The notes: generated from the letters alone by a model not told the origin. Counted from the stretch's first letter, positions 1 to 6,851 are shown. The stretch is 11,840 bases of DNA from Lachnospiraceae bacterium UBA3711 (GCA_002371345.1 DFHY01000099.1:1-11840), one strand, 5' to 3'. Numbers and translations: made by a program.

Positions 1-1
1 C

Positions 2-793
2 TCGGCATACGGAACGAACGGAGAAGGAAGAGCCTGGCAGACGAGATCGAAGCTGATCGATCTGATCGAGGCGGTTTCCGGGATCGAAGGAATTGAGCGG
101 ATACGCCTTGGGTCTCTCGAGCCCACTATCATCACGGAGGAGTTTGTTGAGAGGCTGAGCCGGATACGTGAGGTGTGCCCGCATTTCCATCTGTCGCTGC
201 AGAGCGGGTGCGACAGTGTCCTGAGGAGAATGAACAGGCACTATACCACTCAGGAATATATGGGCTGTCTTGAGCTTCTTCGCAGTGCTTATGACAGGCC
301 TGCGATCACCACTGACGTGATAGCGGGCTTCCCCGGGGAGAGCGGAGAAGAGTTTGAGAGCACGGTCAGATTTCTGAATGAGGCGCATTTTTATGAGACT
401 CACCTGTTCCGGTTCTCAATGCGGGCCGGGACAAGGGCTGCGCGCATGGAAGGCCAGATTCCCGAGAGTGTCAAGGAGGAGAGGCTGAAAGCTCTCGCTG
501 AGCTTGACCGCAGGATGCGCGGCCGCTTCGAGTCATCGTGGGACGGGATGAGTGTTGAGGCTCTGATTGAGGAGGCCGTTCATATCGATGAGAATGGAAG
601 AGTGTCCACGCCGAACAGCGGCAGGGCAGGCACAAGCTGGCCGGAGATCCATCTGCCGCCGGGAGAAACACTGTACACCGGGTATACGCGGGAGTATATG
701 AGAGTATTCGTGCTCTCCAAAAATGACCTCAGAGGGAAGATAATCACCGGAAAGATCAATACAAAGTCGATGGTGATTGAGATTGACGGTTGA
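2..793 (+). CDS. mtaB: tRNA t6A37 C2-methylthiotransferase MtaB, 3' part (5' end outside window)
   Basis: The frame is open from base 2 to the TGA at 791-793 and gives the C-terminal 263 residues of a methylthiotransferase whose family is usually about 430-450 residues long. The N-terminal domain and the CxxxCxxC radical-SAM motif lie upstream of the window. The visible part has the radical-SAM barrel signatures IERIRLGSLEP, HFHLSLQSGCD, RRMNRHYTTQEY and TTDVIAGFPGE, typical of MtaB (YqeV). A TRAM-like RNA-binding tail ends in GYTREYMRVFVLSKNDLRGK. By family knowledge, the enzyme adds a methylthio group to C2 of N6-threonylcarbamoyladenosine at tRNA position 37, which supports decoding of ANN codons. 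The tail holds about 20 extra residues (around VSTPNSGRAGTSW) compared with the usual TRAM domain, by memory of the family. MiaB and RimO are less likely, because RLGSLEP and the RRMNR block are MtaB-like. Confidence 0.93.
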   Translation, partial: SAYGTNGEGRAWQTRSKLIDLIEAVSGIEGIERIRLGSLEPTIITEEFVERLSRIREVCPHFHLSLQSGCDSVLRRMNRHYTTQEYMGCLELLRSAYDRPAITTDVIAGFPGESGEEFESTVRFLNEAHFYETHLFRFSMRAGTRAARMEGQIPESVKEERLKALAELDRRMRGRFESSWDGMSVEALIEEAVHIDENGRVSTPNSGRAGTSWPEIHLPPGETLYTGYTREYMRVFVLSKNDLRGKIITGKINTKSMVIEIDG

Positions 794-818
794 ATCTTTG
801 GCTGATATCGAATATACT
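790..818 (+). promoter_or_regulatory. Sigma-A-type promoter for ireB-ruvX-DUF1292
   Basis: TTGAAT at 790-795 and TATACT at 813-818 are separated by 17 bp (4/6 and 5/6 matches to consensus). The -35 overlaps the mtaB stop codon. Transcription would start near 825, about 40 bases ahead of ireB. No terminator is visible after mtaB, so read-through is also likely. This is pattern matching only. Confidence 0.5.
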
Positions 819-865
819 AAAACCAGCTGTAAGGCAATGTGAGAAGGTATTGAGGACTGCAGAAT

Positions 866-1138
866 ATGGCTGATTTATATAATACCCAGTATTTTAATGT
901 CGAGACTGATCCAGAGATGCGCGTGAAGAAGGTTCTTGAGCTTGTTTATGTCGCGATGACGGAGAAGGGGTATAATCCGGTGAATCAGATCGTCGGCTAC
1001 ATAATATCAGGTGATCCGACGTACATTACCAGCCATAAGAACGCGCGCAGCATGATTATGAAGGTCGAGCGCGATGAGATCGTCGAGGAGCTGCTCAAGG
1101 AGTATATCCGGAACGAGTCGTGGAAGATGCGTGCATGA
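866..1138 (+). CDS. ireB: IreB family regulatory phosphoprotein (UPF0297/DUF965)
   Basis: The 90-residue protein matches the IreB (YrzL) family along its whole length: an N-terminal flexible segment with Thr7 (NTQYF), then the hallmark VYVAMTEKGYNPVNQIVGY and ISGDPTYITSHKNARSMI, and a C-terminal helix ending in YIRNESWKMRA. By family knowledge, IreB of Enterococcus faecalis is phosphorylated on N-terminal threonines by the PASTA kinase IreK and tunes cephalosporin and cell-wall stress tolerance. Thr7 is at the matching place; position 4 is Leu here, so only one of the two described sites is present. The ATG has TGAGGA at 851-856 upstream. Its stop overlaps the next start as ATGA, which suggests translational coupling to ruvX. 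The ireB-ruvX-DUF1292 order is conserved widely in Firmicutes. Confidence 0.95.
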   Translation: MADLYNTQYFNVETDPEMRVKKVLELVYVAMTEKGYNPVNQIVGYIISGDPTYITSHKNARSMIMKVERDEIVEELLKEYIRNESWKMRA

Positions 1139-1632
1139 CACAAGAGACAGTTGCGCAGGATCGATCAGACAGTTATTACGGCCGGGTCTTAGGGCTCGAC
1201 TATGGTTCAAAGACGGTTGGGGTGGCAGTGTCGGATCCGCTGCGCCTGACCGCCCAGGGTGTAGAGATCATACGCAGGAAGAGCGAGAACAAGCTGAGGC
1301 AGACTCTCGCCCGGATCTGTGAGCTCGCATCCCGGTATCAGGCCGAGACGATCGTTCTCGGGTTTCCCCGGAATATGAACTCAACAATCGGAGAGAGGGC
1401 TGAGGCTGCGCTTGCATTTGGAAGGATGCTGAAGAAGCGCACGTCGCTTCCTGTTGTCATGTGGGACGAGAGGCTGACTACGGTTGCGGCTGACCGGGTT
1501 ATGGACGAGACAGGAGTCAGGGATCACAAGGAGTACGTGGATGAGATAGCTGCGATGCTGATCCTGCAGGGGTATCTCGACCGGCTGAACGCCGGGCTGC
1601 CGGTTCCCGGAGGTATAGAAGATGATGACTGA
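1135..1632 (+). CDS. ruvX: Holliday junction resolvase RuvX/YqgF
   Basis: This is an RNase H-fold nuclease of the YqgF/RuvX family, 165 residues, the usual size being about 140-170. Visible motifs are GLDYG with Asp22, ETIVLGFPRNMNSTIGERA, WDERLTT with Glu112, and VDEIAAMLILQGYLD with Asp136. These give the three acidic metal-binding residues of the fold. Family members have been linked to Holliday junction resolution and to pre-16S rRNA 5'-end maturation; which role applies cannot be read from the sequence. I chose the ATG at 1135 because it forms an ATGA overlap with the ireB stop and has GGAAG at 1122-1126 at good spacing. A GTG at 1120 in the same frame would add five residues with no better ribosome site. 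The 3' end overlaps the DUF1292 gene by 11 bases. Confidence 0.94.
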   Translation: MTQETVAQDRSDSYYGRVLGLDYGSKTVGVAVSDPLRLTAQGVEIIRRKSENKLRQTLARICELASRYQAETIVLGFPRNMNSTIGERAEAALAFGRMLKKRTSLPVVMWDERLTTVAADRVMDETGVRDHKEYVDEIAAMLILQGYLDRLNAGLPVPGGIEDDD

Positions 1633-1891
1633 ACGAAGCAGGATAAAGCTCACGTCCCCGGAGGACGGCCAGGATGTGGAGCTGTTTGTGCTTGAGCAGA
1701 CGAGGATCAGCGGAACCGACTATCTGCTGGCTACTGACACGCCGGACGGAGACGGCGAGGCGTATATCCTGAAAGACACCTCCCGCGACGGAGATGAGGA
1801 AGCAGCGTATGAGTTCGTCGAGGACGACAGAGAACTGGCTGCGATTTCAGATGTATTTTCCCAGATGCTGGACGATATAGCACTGGTTTAA
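1622..1891 (+). CDS. DUF1292 family protein (YrzB-like)
   Basis: A small acidic protein of 89 residues with the DUF1292 pattern: TSPEDGQDVELFVLEQTRISGTDYLLATD, then an acidic stretch (DTPDGDGEAYILKD) and a C-terminal FVEDDRELAAISDVFSQMLDD. The biochemical role of the family is unknown. The start is set by a very good Shine-Dalgarno GGAGGT at 1609-1614, seven bases before the ATG at 1622 and lying inside ruvX, so the three-gene unit is tightly coupled. A second ATG at 1625 would only shorten it by one residue. In several Clostridia, from memory, a Fur-family gene sits between this gene and RNase J; there is none here, only a 104-base gap with hairpins. Confidence 0.9.
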   Translation: MMTERSRIKLTSPEDGQDVELFVLEQTRISGTDYLLATDTPDGDGEAYILKDTSRDGDEEAAYEFVEDDRELAAISDVFSQMLDDIALV

Positions 1892-1910
1892 GAATGCAGA
1901 AGCTTACTGA

Positions 1911-1969
1911 TGAGACACCGGCTGATTGATGATCCGGTGTTTCACTGACATGTTCCCGGATGATCCGGG
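1911..1969 (+). promoter_or_regulatory. Tandem hairpins in the RNase J leader
   Basis: The first hairpin pairs 1911-1921 with 1934-1944 (11 bp, one G-U, 12-base loop). The second pairs CCCGGA at 1955-1960 with TCCGGG at 1964-1969 around a 3-base loop. The right arms share the direct repeat GATGATCCGG (1928-1937 and 1959-1968). No U-run follows either stem, so a plain intrinsic terminator is unlikely. They could be a transcript-processing or autoregulatory element between DUF1292 and rnjA, or simple mRNA-stabilising stems. The role is inference. Confidence 0.5.
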
Positions 1970-1995
1970 CTGTAATTGAGAAAGAGAGGATTCTT

Positions 1996-3663
1996 TTGAG
2001 TAAGACATCAAAACTGAAGATTATACCGCTTGGCGGTCTTGAAGCCATCGGTATGAATATCACTGCGTTCGAGTATGAGGATTCGATCGTAGTGGTTGAC
2101 TGCGGCCTTGCGTTCCCGGAGGACGATATGTACGGCATCGATCTTGTGATACCGGATATCACCTATCTCCAGGATAACGCTGACAAGGTCAAAGGATTTG
2201 TATTTACCCACGGGCATGAGGATCACATCGGTGCTCTGCCCTATGTTCTGAAGGTATTAAATGTTCCCATCTACGCGACTAAACTGACTATGGGCCTCAT
2301 TGAGCTGAAGCTCGCGGAGCACGATCTCCTGAAAACGACCAGGAGGAAGGTCGTGCGCGCCGGGCAGACGATCAATCTGGGGCAGTTCCGGGTGGAGATG
2401 ATCAGGACGAATCATTCGATCCAGGACGCTGTAGCGCTGGCGATCTACAGCCCGGCCGGCACTGTGGTGCATACGGGGGACTTCAAGGTAGATTACACGC
2501 CCGTATTCGGTGACGCGATAGATCTGCAGCGCTTTGCGGAGATCGGGCGAAAGGGCGTTCTGGCGCTGATGTGCGATTCCACGAATGCGGAGAGACCCGG
2601 ATACACGGCGTCGGAGAAAACGGTCGGAAAGGCGTTTGACACTATTTTTTCCGAGCATGGGAACAGCAGGCTGATAGTAGCCACATTCGCCTCGAATGTG
2701 GACCGTGTGCAGCAGATAATAGATGCCGCCTATAAGTACAGGCGCAAGGTCGTGATCGAGGGACGTTCCATGGTGAATGTCATCTCCACTGCCCAGGAGC
2801 TTGGATATATACACATTCCGGACAATACTCTGATCACGCTTGAGGAGATGAAGAACTATCCGGATGAGCAGCTGGTTCTGATCACGACAGGAAGCCAGGG
2901 CGAGTCGATGGCGGCCCTGTCGCGTATGGCGGGCGGCATTCACAAGAAGGTTCAGATCAAGCCCGGTGATACGATTGTATTCTCGTCGCATCCGATTCCG
3001 GGCAATGAGAAGAGCGTGTCGAAGGTTATGAATGAGCTCTACAGCAAGGGGGCGGAGGTCATTTTCCAGGATACTCACGTCTCGGGACATCCGTGCCAGG
3101 AGGAGATCAAGCTGATCTACACTCTGGTGAAGCCTGAGTTTTCCATCCCCGTGCACGGCGAATACCGCCACAGGGTCGCGCAGGCGAAGATCGCGCGCTT
3201 CCTCGGCTATGATTCACAGCACATTATCATGCTTTCCAGCGGTGATGTCCTGGAGATATCGGATGAGGACGGCGGCAAGGCCGAGGTGACCGGACATGTG
3301 CCGAGCGGAGGCATACTTGTGGACGGCCTCGGAGTCGGAGACGTCGGCAATATAGTTCTGAAGGACAGGCAGAGGCTTGCGCAGGACGGAATCATCATAG
3401 TGGTGCTCACCATGGATTCGGACGGAAATGTGATATCCGGGCCGGATATTGTCTCAAGGGGCTTCGTGTATGTGCGCGAGTCAGAGGAGCTGATGGATGA
3501 GGCGGCCGAGGTTGTCTATTCGGCTATTGAGGAGGCTATCGGCAGGAAGGGCGGAGAGTGGTCCCGAATCAAGAATGCGGTCCGTGACGAGCTCAGCGAC
3601 TTCCTGTGGAGAAGGACCAAGAGGAGCCCGATGATTCTTCCCATACTTATGGAAGCCGAGTAA
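1996..3663 (+). CDS. rnj: Ribonuclease J
   Basis: This is a 555-residue metallo-beta-lactamase/beta-CASP ribonuclease, with dual endo- and 5'-3' exonuclease activity in the family, acting in mRNA turnover and rRNA maturation. The zinc-binding motif THGHEDHIGA supplies His72, His74, Asp76 and His77; His140 (NHSIQDA), Asp162 (HTGDFKVD) and His387 (VHGEYRH) complete the site. The beta-CASP region includes MCDSTNAERPG, FASNVDRVQQ and TGSQGES, followed by the C-terminal domain. I chose the TTG at 1996 because GAGAGGA at 1984-1990 sits five bases upstream, the product begins MSKTSKLKIIPLGGLE as in relatives, and 555 residues is the length of B. subtilis RNase J1. An in-frame ATG at 1960 lies inside a GC-rich hairpin and has no ribosome site. 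J1 cannot be told from J2 paralogues by eye. Confidence 0.95.
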   Translation: MSKTSKLKIIPLGGLEAIGMNITAFEYEDSIVVVDCGLAFPEDDMYGIDLVIPDITYLQDNADKVKGFVFTHGHEDHIGALPYVLKVLNVPIYATKLTMGLIELKLAEHDLLKTTRRKVVRAGQTINLGQFRVEMIRTNHSIQDAVALAIYSPAGTVVHTGDFKVDYTPVFGDAIDLQRFAEIGRKGVLALMCDSTNAERPGYTASEKTVGKAFDTIFSEHGNSRLIVATFASNVDRVQQIIDAAYKYRRKVVIEGRSMVNVISTAQELGYIHIPDNTLITLEEMKNYPDEQLVLITTGSQGESMAALSRMAGGIHKKVQIKPGDTIVFSSHPIPGNEKSVSKVMNELYSKGAEVIFQDTHVSGHPCQEEIKLIYTLVKPEFSIPVHGEYRHRVAQAKIARFLGYDSQHIIMLSSGDVLEISDEDGGKAEVTGHVPSGGILVDGLGVGDVGNIVLKDRQRLAQDGIIIVVLTMDSDGNVISGPDIVSRGFVYVRESEELMDEAAEVVYSAIEEAIGRKGGEWSRIKNAVRDELSDFLWRRTKRSPMILPILMEAE

Positions 3664-3759
3664 AACACGGGCCGGGAAGGCTGCCACACCGATTGCCGCA
3701 GGCTTACTGAGTCTGTTGTGTTCGGCAGACCGCAGAAGGACAGGCCAAAGGAGTCGCAT

Positions 3760-4113
3760 ATGGATACAGAGGTCAGGCGCAGGCTGGATGATCTGGTCAG
3801 AGCGATCAGGTCGAGTGAAGAATACAGGATGTTCGAGGAGGCCAGGCAGCTTCTGAACGCAGAGCCTGAGAAGCGCAGGAAAGCGGACGAGTTCAGGAGG
3901 AAGAACTTTCAGTTTCAGAATTCCGAAGAGAGTGTGTCCGCGCAGGCGCAGGTGGCAATGTACCATGAGCGGGAGGAGCTTCACCGGGATATGCTGATAG
4001 ATTCGTATCTGAAGGCGGAGCTGATCATGTGCAGGCTGCTGCGGCAGGTTGGCCTGGGCATCATGGAATCGGCCGACCTTGATCTTGACTGCATGGATGA
4101 TCTGCTGTCATAG
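3760..4113 (+). CDS. YlbF family regulator (Com_YlbF)
   Basis: A 117-residue, almost wholly helical, highly charged protein. The pattern LDDLVRAIRSSEEYRMFEEARQLL, then EFRRKNFQFQN, then MYHEREELHRDMLIDSYLKAELIMCRLLRQV matches the YlbF/YmcA family. In B. subtilis, YlbF, YmcA and YaaT form an iron-sulfur complex that modulates RNase Y cleavage, biofilm formation, competence and sporulation; position right after RNase J fits an RNA-decay role but does not prove it. The ATG at 3760 has a strong AAAGGAG (3747-3753) six bases upstream. An upstream in-frame GTG at 3718 would add 14 residues unlike the family and has no ribosome site. The gene probably shares the RNase J transcript. The C-terminus ends in an acidic DLDLDCMDDLLS tail. 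Confidence 0.85.
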   Translation: MDTEVRRRLDDLVRAIRSSEEYRMFEEARQLLNAEPEKRRKADEFRRKNFQFQNSEESVSAQAQVAMYHEREELHRDMLIDSYLKAELIMCRLLRQVGLGIMESADLDLDCMDDLLS

Positions 4114-4116
4114 CGC

Positions 4117-4187
4117 GCCGGACGGGTCCGGCATAACGGAATCTGCTGACAAGGATCATGGCATGATGGACGACCTGCTGCCATGAT
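4117..4187 (+). other. Intergenic hairpins between ylbF-like gene and U32 gene
   Basis: GCCGGAC (4117-4123) pairs with GTCCGGC (4126-4132). Further on, ATCATGGCA (4155-4163) pairs with TGCCATGAT (4179-4187) around a 15-base loop. Neither is followed by a U-run, so these are not clear terminators. The second hairpin holds a diverged copy of the last bases of the preceding gene (GCATG..GA.GA.CTGCTG.CAT). I see no convincing promoter in 4114-4279. Confidence 0.4.
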
Positions 4188-4279
4188 AAGAACCTGGCAG
4201 AGGGATGAGTTTGGAAAAGTTGTAAGGTAAGAAGAGGGTCTGCGGCAGGCAGACGGTATTAACCGGCAGGTAAACGGAT

Positions 4280-5647
4280 ATGCACATACAGGGAAAACTT
4301 CCGGAGCTCCTGATTCCGGCATCGGATCTCGAGACGCTGAAGGTCGCCGTCCATTACGGCGCCGATGCCGTCTATATCGGGGGAGAGGCATTCTCACTGC
4401 GCGCCAAGGCGCGCAATTTTTCTGAAGAAGATATGCGCGCGGGCGTTGCCTGGGCACATGACAGAGGCGTGAAGGTCTATGTGACTGTCAACATCCTGGC
4501 TCACAACAAGGATCTTGATCAGGCGGACAGCTATCTGGCTTTCCTCGGCGGCCTTCAGCCGGACGCTCTCCTGGTGGCTGACCCCGGCATTTTCATGCGT
4601 GCCGGGAAGATATGCCCGCATATACCGCTGCACATTTCCACCCAGGCGAACAATGTGAATTACGAGACGTTCCGGTTCTGGCATGAGCTTGGCGCCGAGC
4701 GGGTTGTATGCGGCAGAGAGCTGAGCCTGGAGGAGATAGGGCAGATAAGGGAGCATATTCCGGACAGCCTGGAGATAGAGGCGTTTGTGCACGGCGCGAT
4801 GTGCATTTCTTATTCGGGACGGTGCCTCCTGTCGAACTTTTTCACGGGACGGGACGCGAACCAGGGTGCATGCACGCATCCCTGCAGGTGGCAGTACCGT
4901 GTATTCGGGGGAGAAGGATACTCCGGCAGACCTGAGCCGGAAGGCTGCTCAGGCGAAGCCGGCACAGGAGGATGCTCGGGCGAGGCTGACGGGGATGGGG
5001 GTTCCGGCGTATGGATTGAGGAAGAGACACGCCCGGGAGAGAAGATCCCGGTCTACGAAAATGAGCGCGGCACATTTATCTTCAATTCCAAAGACCTGTG
5101 CATGATTGAGCACATCCCGGATATGGTCGATGCGGGAATAGACAGCCTGAAGATCGAGGGACGCATGAAAAATGCCCTCTATGTCGCGACTGCTGCCCGG
5201 ACATACAGAAAAGCTCTGGATGACCTCAGGACGGGGCGCGAGGTCTATGAATCCAACATGAGCTGGTACAGGAAACAGATCCGGGACTGCACCTTCCGGC
5301 CGTTCACGACAGGCTTCTTCTACGGCAGGCCGGGAAGCGATTCCCAGATATATGACAGCAACACCTATGAGAAGTCGAGCACTTACCTCGGATGCGTGCA
5401 GGACGTGGTTCAGATCGACGGACATCAATATATTGAAATCATTCAGAAAAACAAGTTCTCCGTCGGCGAGACGGCGGAGCTTATGGCATCTGACGGGGAG
5501 GACAGGAGGTTTGTGATAACCGGTATGCTCGATGAGGACGGGAAGCCGACAGACAGCGCGCCGCATCCCCGGCAGAGAATACTTGTCAGAACTGATATCA
5601 GGGCTGACAGGTTCGATATACTCAGGCGGCCGGAGACGACTTCATAA
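4280..5647 (+). CDS. Peptidase U32 family protein (RlhA/TrhP-like RNA hydroxylation type)
   Basis: A 455-residue U32 protein. The N-terminal TIM-barrel-like half has LPELLIPASDLETLKVAVHYGADAVYIGG, then VYVTVNI and LHISTQANN. The family signature EAFVHGAMCISYSGRCLLS runs from about residue 167. Cys175, Cys182, Cys198 and Cys274 have spacing like the [4Fe-4S] ligands described in UbiU once an insertion is discounted; Cys202 is a further candidate. Related proteins (TrhP/YrrO, RlhA) make 5-hydroxyuridine in tRNA or hydroxycytidine in 23S rRNA from prephenate-linked chemistry; protease activity is doubtful. Residues about 209-244 are an unusual Gly/Ser/Glu/Cys-rich insertion before the conserved IPVYENERGTFIFNSKDLC. 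The C-terminal part (from about 350) matches the family's extra domain. ATG 4280 has GCAGG at 4266-4270, a modest ribosome site. Confidence 0.88.
   Translation: MHIQGKLPELLIPASDLETLKVAVHYGADAVYIGGEAFSLRAKARNFSEEDMRAGVAWAHDRGVKVYVTVNILAHNKDLDQADSYLAFLGGLQPDALLVADPGIFMRAGKICPHIPLHISTQANNVNYETFRFWHELGAERVVCGRELSLEEIGQIREHIPDSLEIEAFVHGAMCISYSGRCLLSNFFTGRDANQGACTHPCRWQYRVFGGEGYSGRPEPEGCSGEAGTGGCSGEADGDGGSGVWIEEETRPGEKIPVYENERGTFIFNSKDLCMIEHIPDMVDAGIDSLKIEGRMKNALYVATAARTYRKALDDLRTGREVYESNMSWYRKQIRDCTFRPFTTGFFYGRPGSDSQIYDSNTYEKSSTYLGCVQDVVQIDGHQYIEIIQKNKFSVGETAELMASDGEDRRFVITGMLDEDGKPTDSAPHPRQRILVRTDIRADRFDILRRPETTS
4943..4996 (+). repeat. Two 27-bp imperfect tandem repeats coding GCSGEA
   Basis: Codons from 4943 read GCSGEAGTG and from 4970 read GCSGEADGD, a period of nine codons. 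The DNA copies share blocks such as GCTC.GGCGA.GC. They lie in the centre of the low-complexity insertion of the U32 protein and suggest slippage or duplication growth. Confidence 0.5.
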
Positions 5648-5668
5648 GACGAGATCTCCTTTTCGGTA

Positions 5669-5693
5669 TTTTAACAAAAGTATCCTGTTAAAA
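5669..5693. repeat. AT-rich perfect inverted repeat
   Basis: TTTTAACA (5669-5676) and TGTTAAAA (5686-5693) are perfect inverted copies separated by nine bases, about 20 bases after the U32 stop and 37 bases before the first flavoprotein promoter. It could be an operator or a weak bidirectional terminator for the U32 gene. There is no GC-rich stem, so termination would be poor. Confidence 0.4.
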
Positions 5694-5729
5694 GCATAAT
5701 GTATATATCATATTTTCGCCATACAGTTT

Positions 5730-5758
5730 TTGACAGGGGAAAGGCATTGTAAAATACT
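5730..5758 (+). promoter_or_regulatory. Promoter P1 of the iron-sulfur flavoprotein gene
   Basis: A perfect TTGACA at 5730-5735 is followed, after 17 bp, by AATACT at 5753-5758 (4/6). A TAAAAT at 5750-5755 is a better hexamer but the spacing of 14 is poor. Confidence 0.5.
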
Positions 5759-5775
5759 GACTGTACACGTATAAT
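5747..5775 (+). promoter_or_regulatory. Promoter P2 of the iron-sulfur flavoprotein gene
   Basis: TTGTAA at 5747-5752 and a perfect TATAAT at 5770-5775 are 17 bp apart. It overlaps P1 by twelve bases, so the two may compete or give two start points near 5765 and 5782. Confidence 0.55.
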
Positions 5776-5791
5776 ATTATCATCAGTTATT

Positions 5792-5831
5792 TGGCTGAAT
5801 GAAGCAATCATTTGAGCCATGCACGTGTGCA
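5792..5831 (+). promoter_or_regulatory. Stem-loops in the 5' leader of the flavoprotein mRNA
   Basis: TGGCT (5792-5796) pairs with AGCCA (5815-5819) and, inside, AATGA (5798-5802) pairs with TCATT (5808-5812) around a 5-base loop. An adjoining TGCAC-GT-GTGCA palindrome runs 5820-5831. A stem at the very 5' end of the P2 transcript could protect the mRNA from 5' decay. No known riboswitch consensus was recognised in the roughly 100-base leader. Confidence 0.45.
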
Positions 5832-5881
5832 ATTGTTAAGGAATACGGTTACGAGCTTATGTACATGAAAGGAGTAGGCTT

Positions 5882-6832
5882 ATGAAGATTCTCGGTATCG
5901 TAGCAGGCCGCCACGGAGGAAACAGTGAGATCCTGGTCAAGGAGGCTCTTCTTGCAGCCCAGGCAAAAGGCGCGGAGTGCAAGATGATCAACCTGTTTGA
6001 CTATCACATCGAACACTGCACCGGCTGCGAAAGCTGTACTATGCAGATGGGTGAAGTGGCGATGGATCCGACAAAGAAGTACAAGGGCTGCGTCCTGAAG
6101 AACAAGGACGACATGGACAAGATCGTCAACGAGATGCAGACCTGCGCCGGCGTCATTATCGGCGTACCGACATATGACCTGACGCCAAGCTCCCTCTATC
6201 TCAAGTTCGCACAGAGATTTCTTGCCTATGAGCTTTCATTCAGACTTGAGATCGGCGATGTGAAAGAGGATCCGCATACGGTCGCGGGACTCATCGCGGT
6301 AGGCGGCTCATGTCATGACTGGCAGACGCTCACGCTCGAGGCGATGGGTGCGACGATGTTCACCCAGTCTGTTGTCGTCGTGGACCAGATGATGGCGACA
6401 AGGAACGGCCGCCCGGGCAACGTTCTTCTTCGTCCGGAACAGCTTGAGAGAGCCCATAAGATGGGTGAGAATGTCGTAGAAGCAGCGTCTACTCCGGTTG
6501 AGGAGCGCAAGTGGCTCGGAGATCCGGACCAGGGACTGTGCCCGAACTGCCATTCCGGCCTCGTATTCAGAGGCGAGGAGCACTGGGACGGCCTGCAGTA
6601 CCCGTTTGAGTGCGCGGTCTGCGGAGCCGGCGGAGACCTCGTCAAGGGAGAGGACGGAAAGATCCGCTTCGTGCTGGCTGAGAACGGACTCGCACGTGAC
6701 AGGAACGTAAACGAATCAAGAGCCCTTCATCTGAAGGAGATCGTCGAGACGAGGATTGATTTCATGAAGCGCCAGGGAGAGATCCAGGAGCTTAAGCAGC
6801 ACTATAAAGAAGTGACATTCCCGGCGATCTGA
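5882..6832 (+). CDS. Flavodoxin-family iron-sulfur flavoprotein with C-terminal zinc-ribbon-like module
   Basis: A 316-residue soluble protein. Residues 1-200 are an NADPH-dependent FMN reductase/flavodoxin fold: MKILGIVAGRHGGNSE gives the FMN phosphate loop (GGNSE, 12-16), and GVIIGVPTYDLTPSS a flavin-contact loop. CTGCESC (Cys46, 49, 52) with Cys70 resembles the compact cysteine motif of archaeal/clostridial iron-sulfur flavoproteins (Isf), so a [4Fe-4S] cluster next to FMN is likely. After residue 215, Cys220-x2-Cys223 and Cys244-x2-Cys247 form a zinc-ribbon or rubredoxin-like knuckle, followed by a helical tail. The substrate is unknown; electron transfer or reduction of a small molecule in anaerobic metabolism is the reasonable guess. 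The gene stands alone, with two promoters, a structured leader and AAAGGAG seven bases before the ATG. Its many C-ending codons (AAC, AAG, ATC, GAC) differ from its neighbours and suggest high expression. Confidence 0.85.
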   Translation: MKILGIVAGRHGGNSEILVKEALLAAQAKGAECKMINLFDYHIEHCTGCESCTMQMGEVAMDPTKKYKGCVLKNKDDMDKIVNEMQTCAGVIIGVPTYDLTPSSLYLKFAQRFLAYELSFRLEIGDVKEDPHTVAGLIAVGGSCHDWQTLTLEAMGATMFTQSVVVVDQMMATRNGRPGNVLLRPEQLERAHKMGENVVEAASTPVEERKWLGDPDQGLCPNCHSGLVFRGEEHWDGLQYPFECAVCGAGGDLVKGEDGKIRFVLAENGLARDRNVNESRALHLKEIVETRIDFMKRQGEIQELKQHYKEVTFPAI

Positions 6833-6851
6833 CGCGCACAGGACCGGGGAC

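Noticed and set aside
1960..1995. Longer N-terminus of RNase J from ATG 1960
   Set aside because: The extra residues do not match RNase J, the ATG is buried in a hairpin and has no ribosome site, whereas TTG 1996 does.
1731..2162. 143-residue minus-strand frame across DUF1292 and the RNase J start
   Set aside because: It runs antisense to two conserved genes and has a low-complexity composition without recognisable domain.
2257..3171. 304-residue open frame on the minus strand inside RNase J
   Set aside because: It lies opposite strongly conserved RNase J codons, has no ribosome site of note and resembles no known protein. It is a shadow of GC-biased coding sequence.
3981..4457. 158-residue minus-strand frame across the ylbF-like to U32 gap
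   Set aside because: Arg/Pro/Ser-rich shadow translation, overlapping conserved coding at both ends. No promoter or ribosome site was seen.
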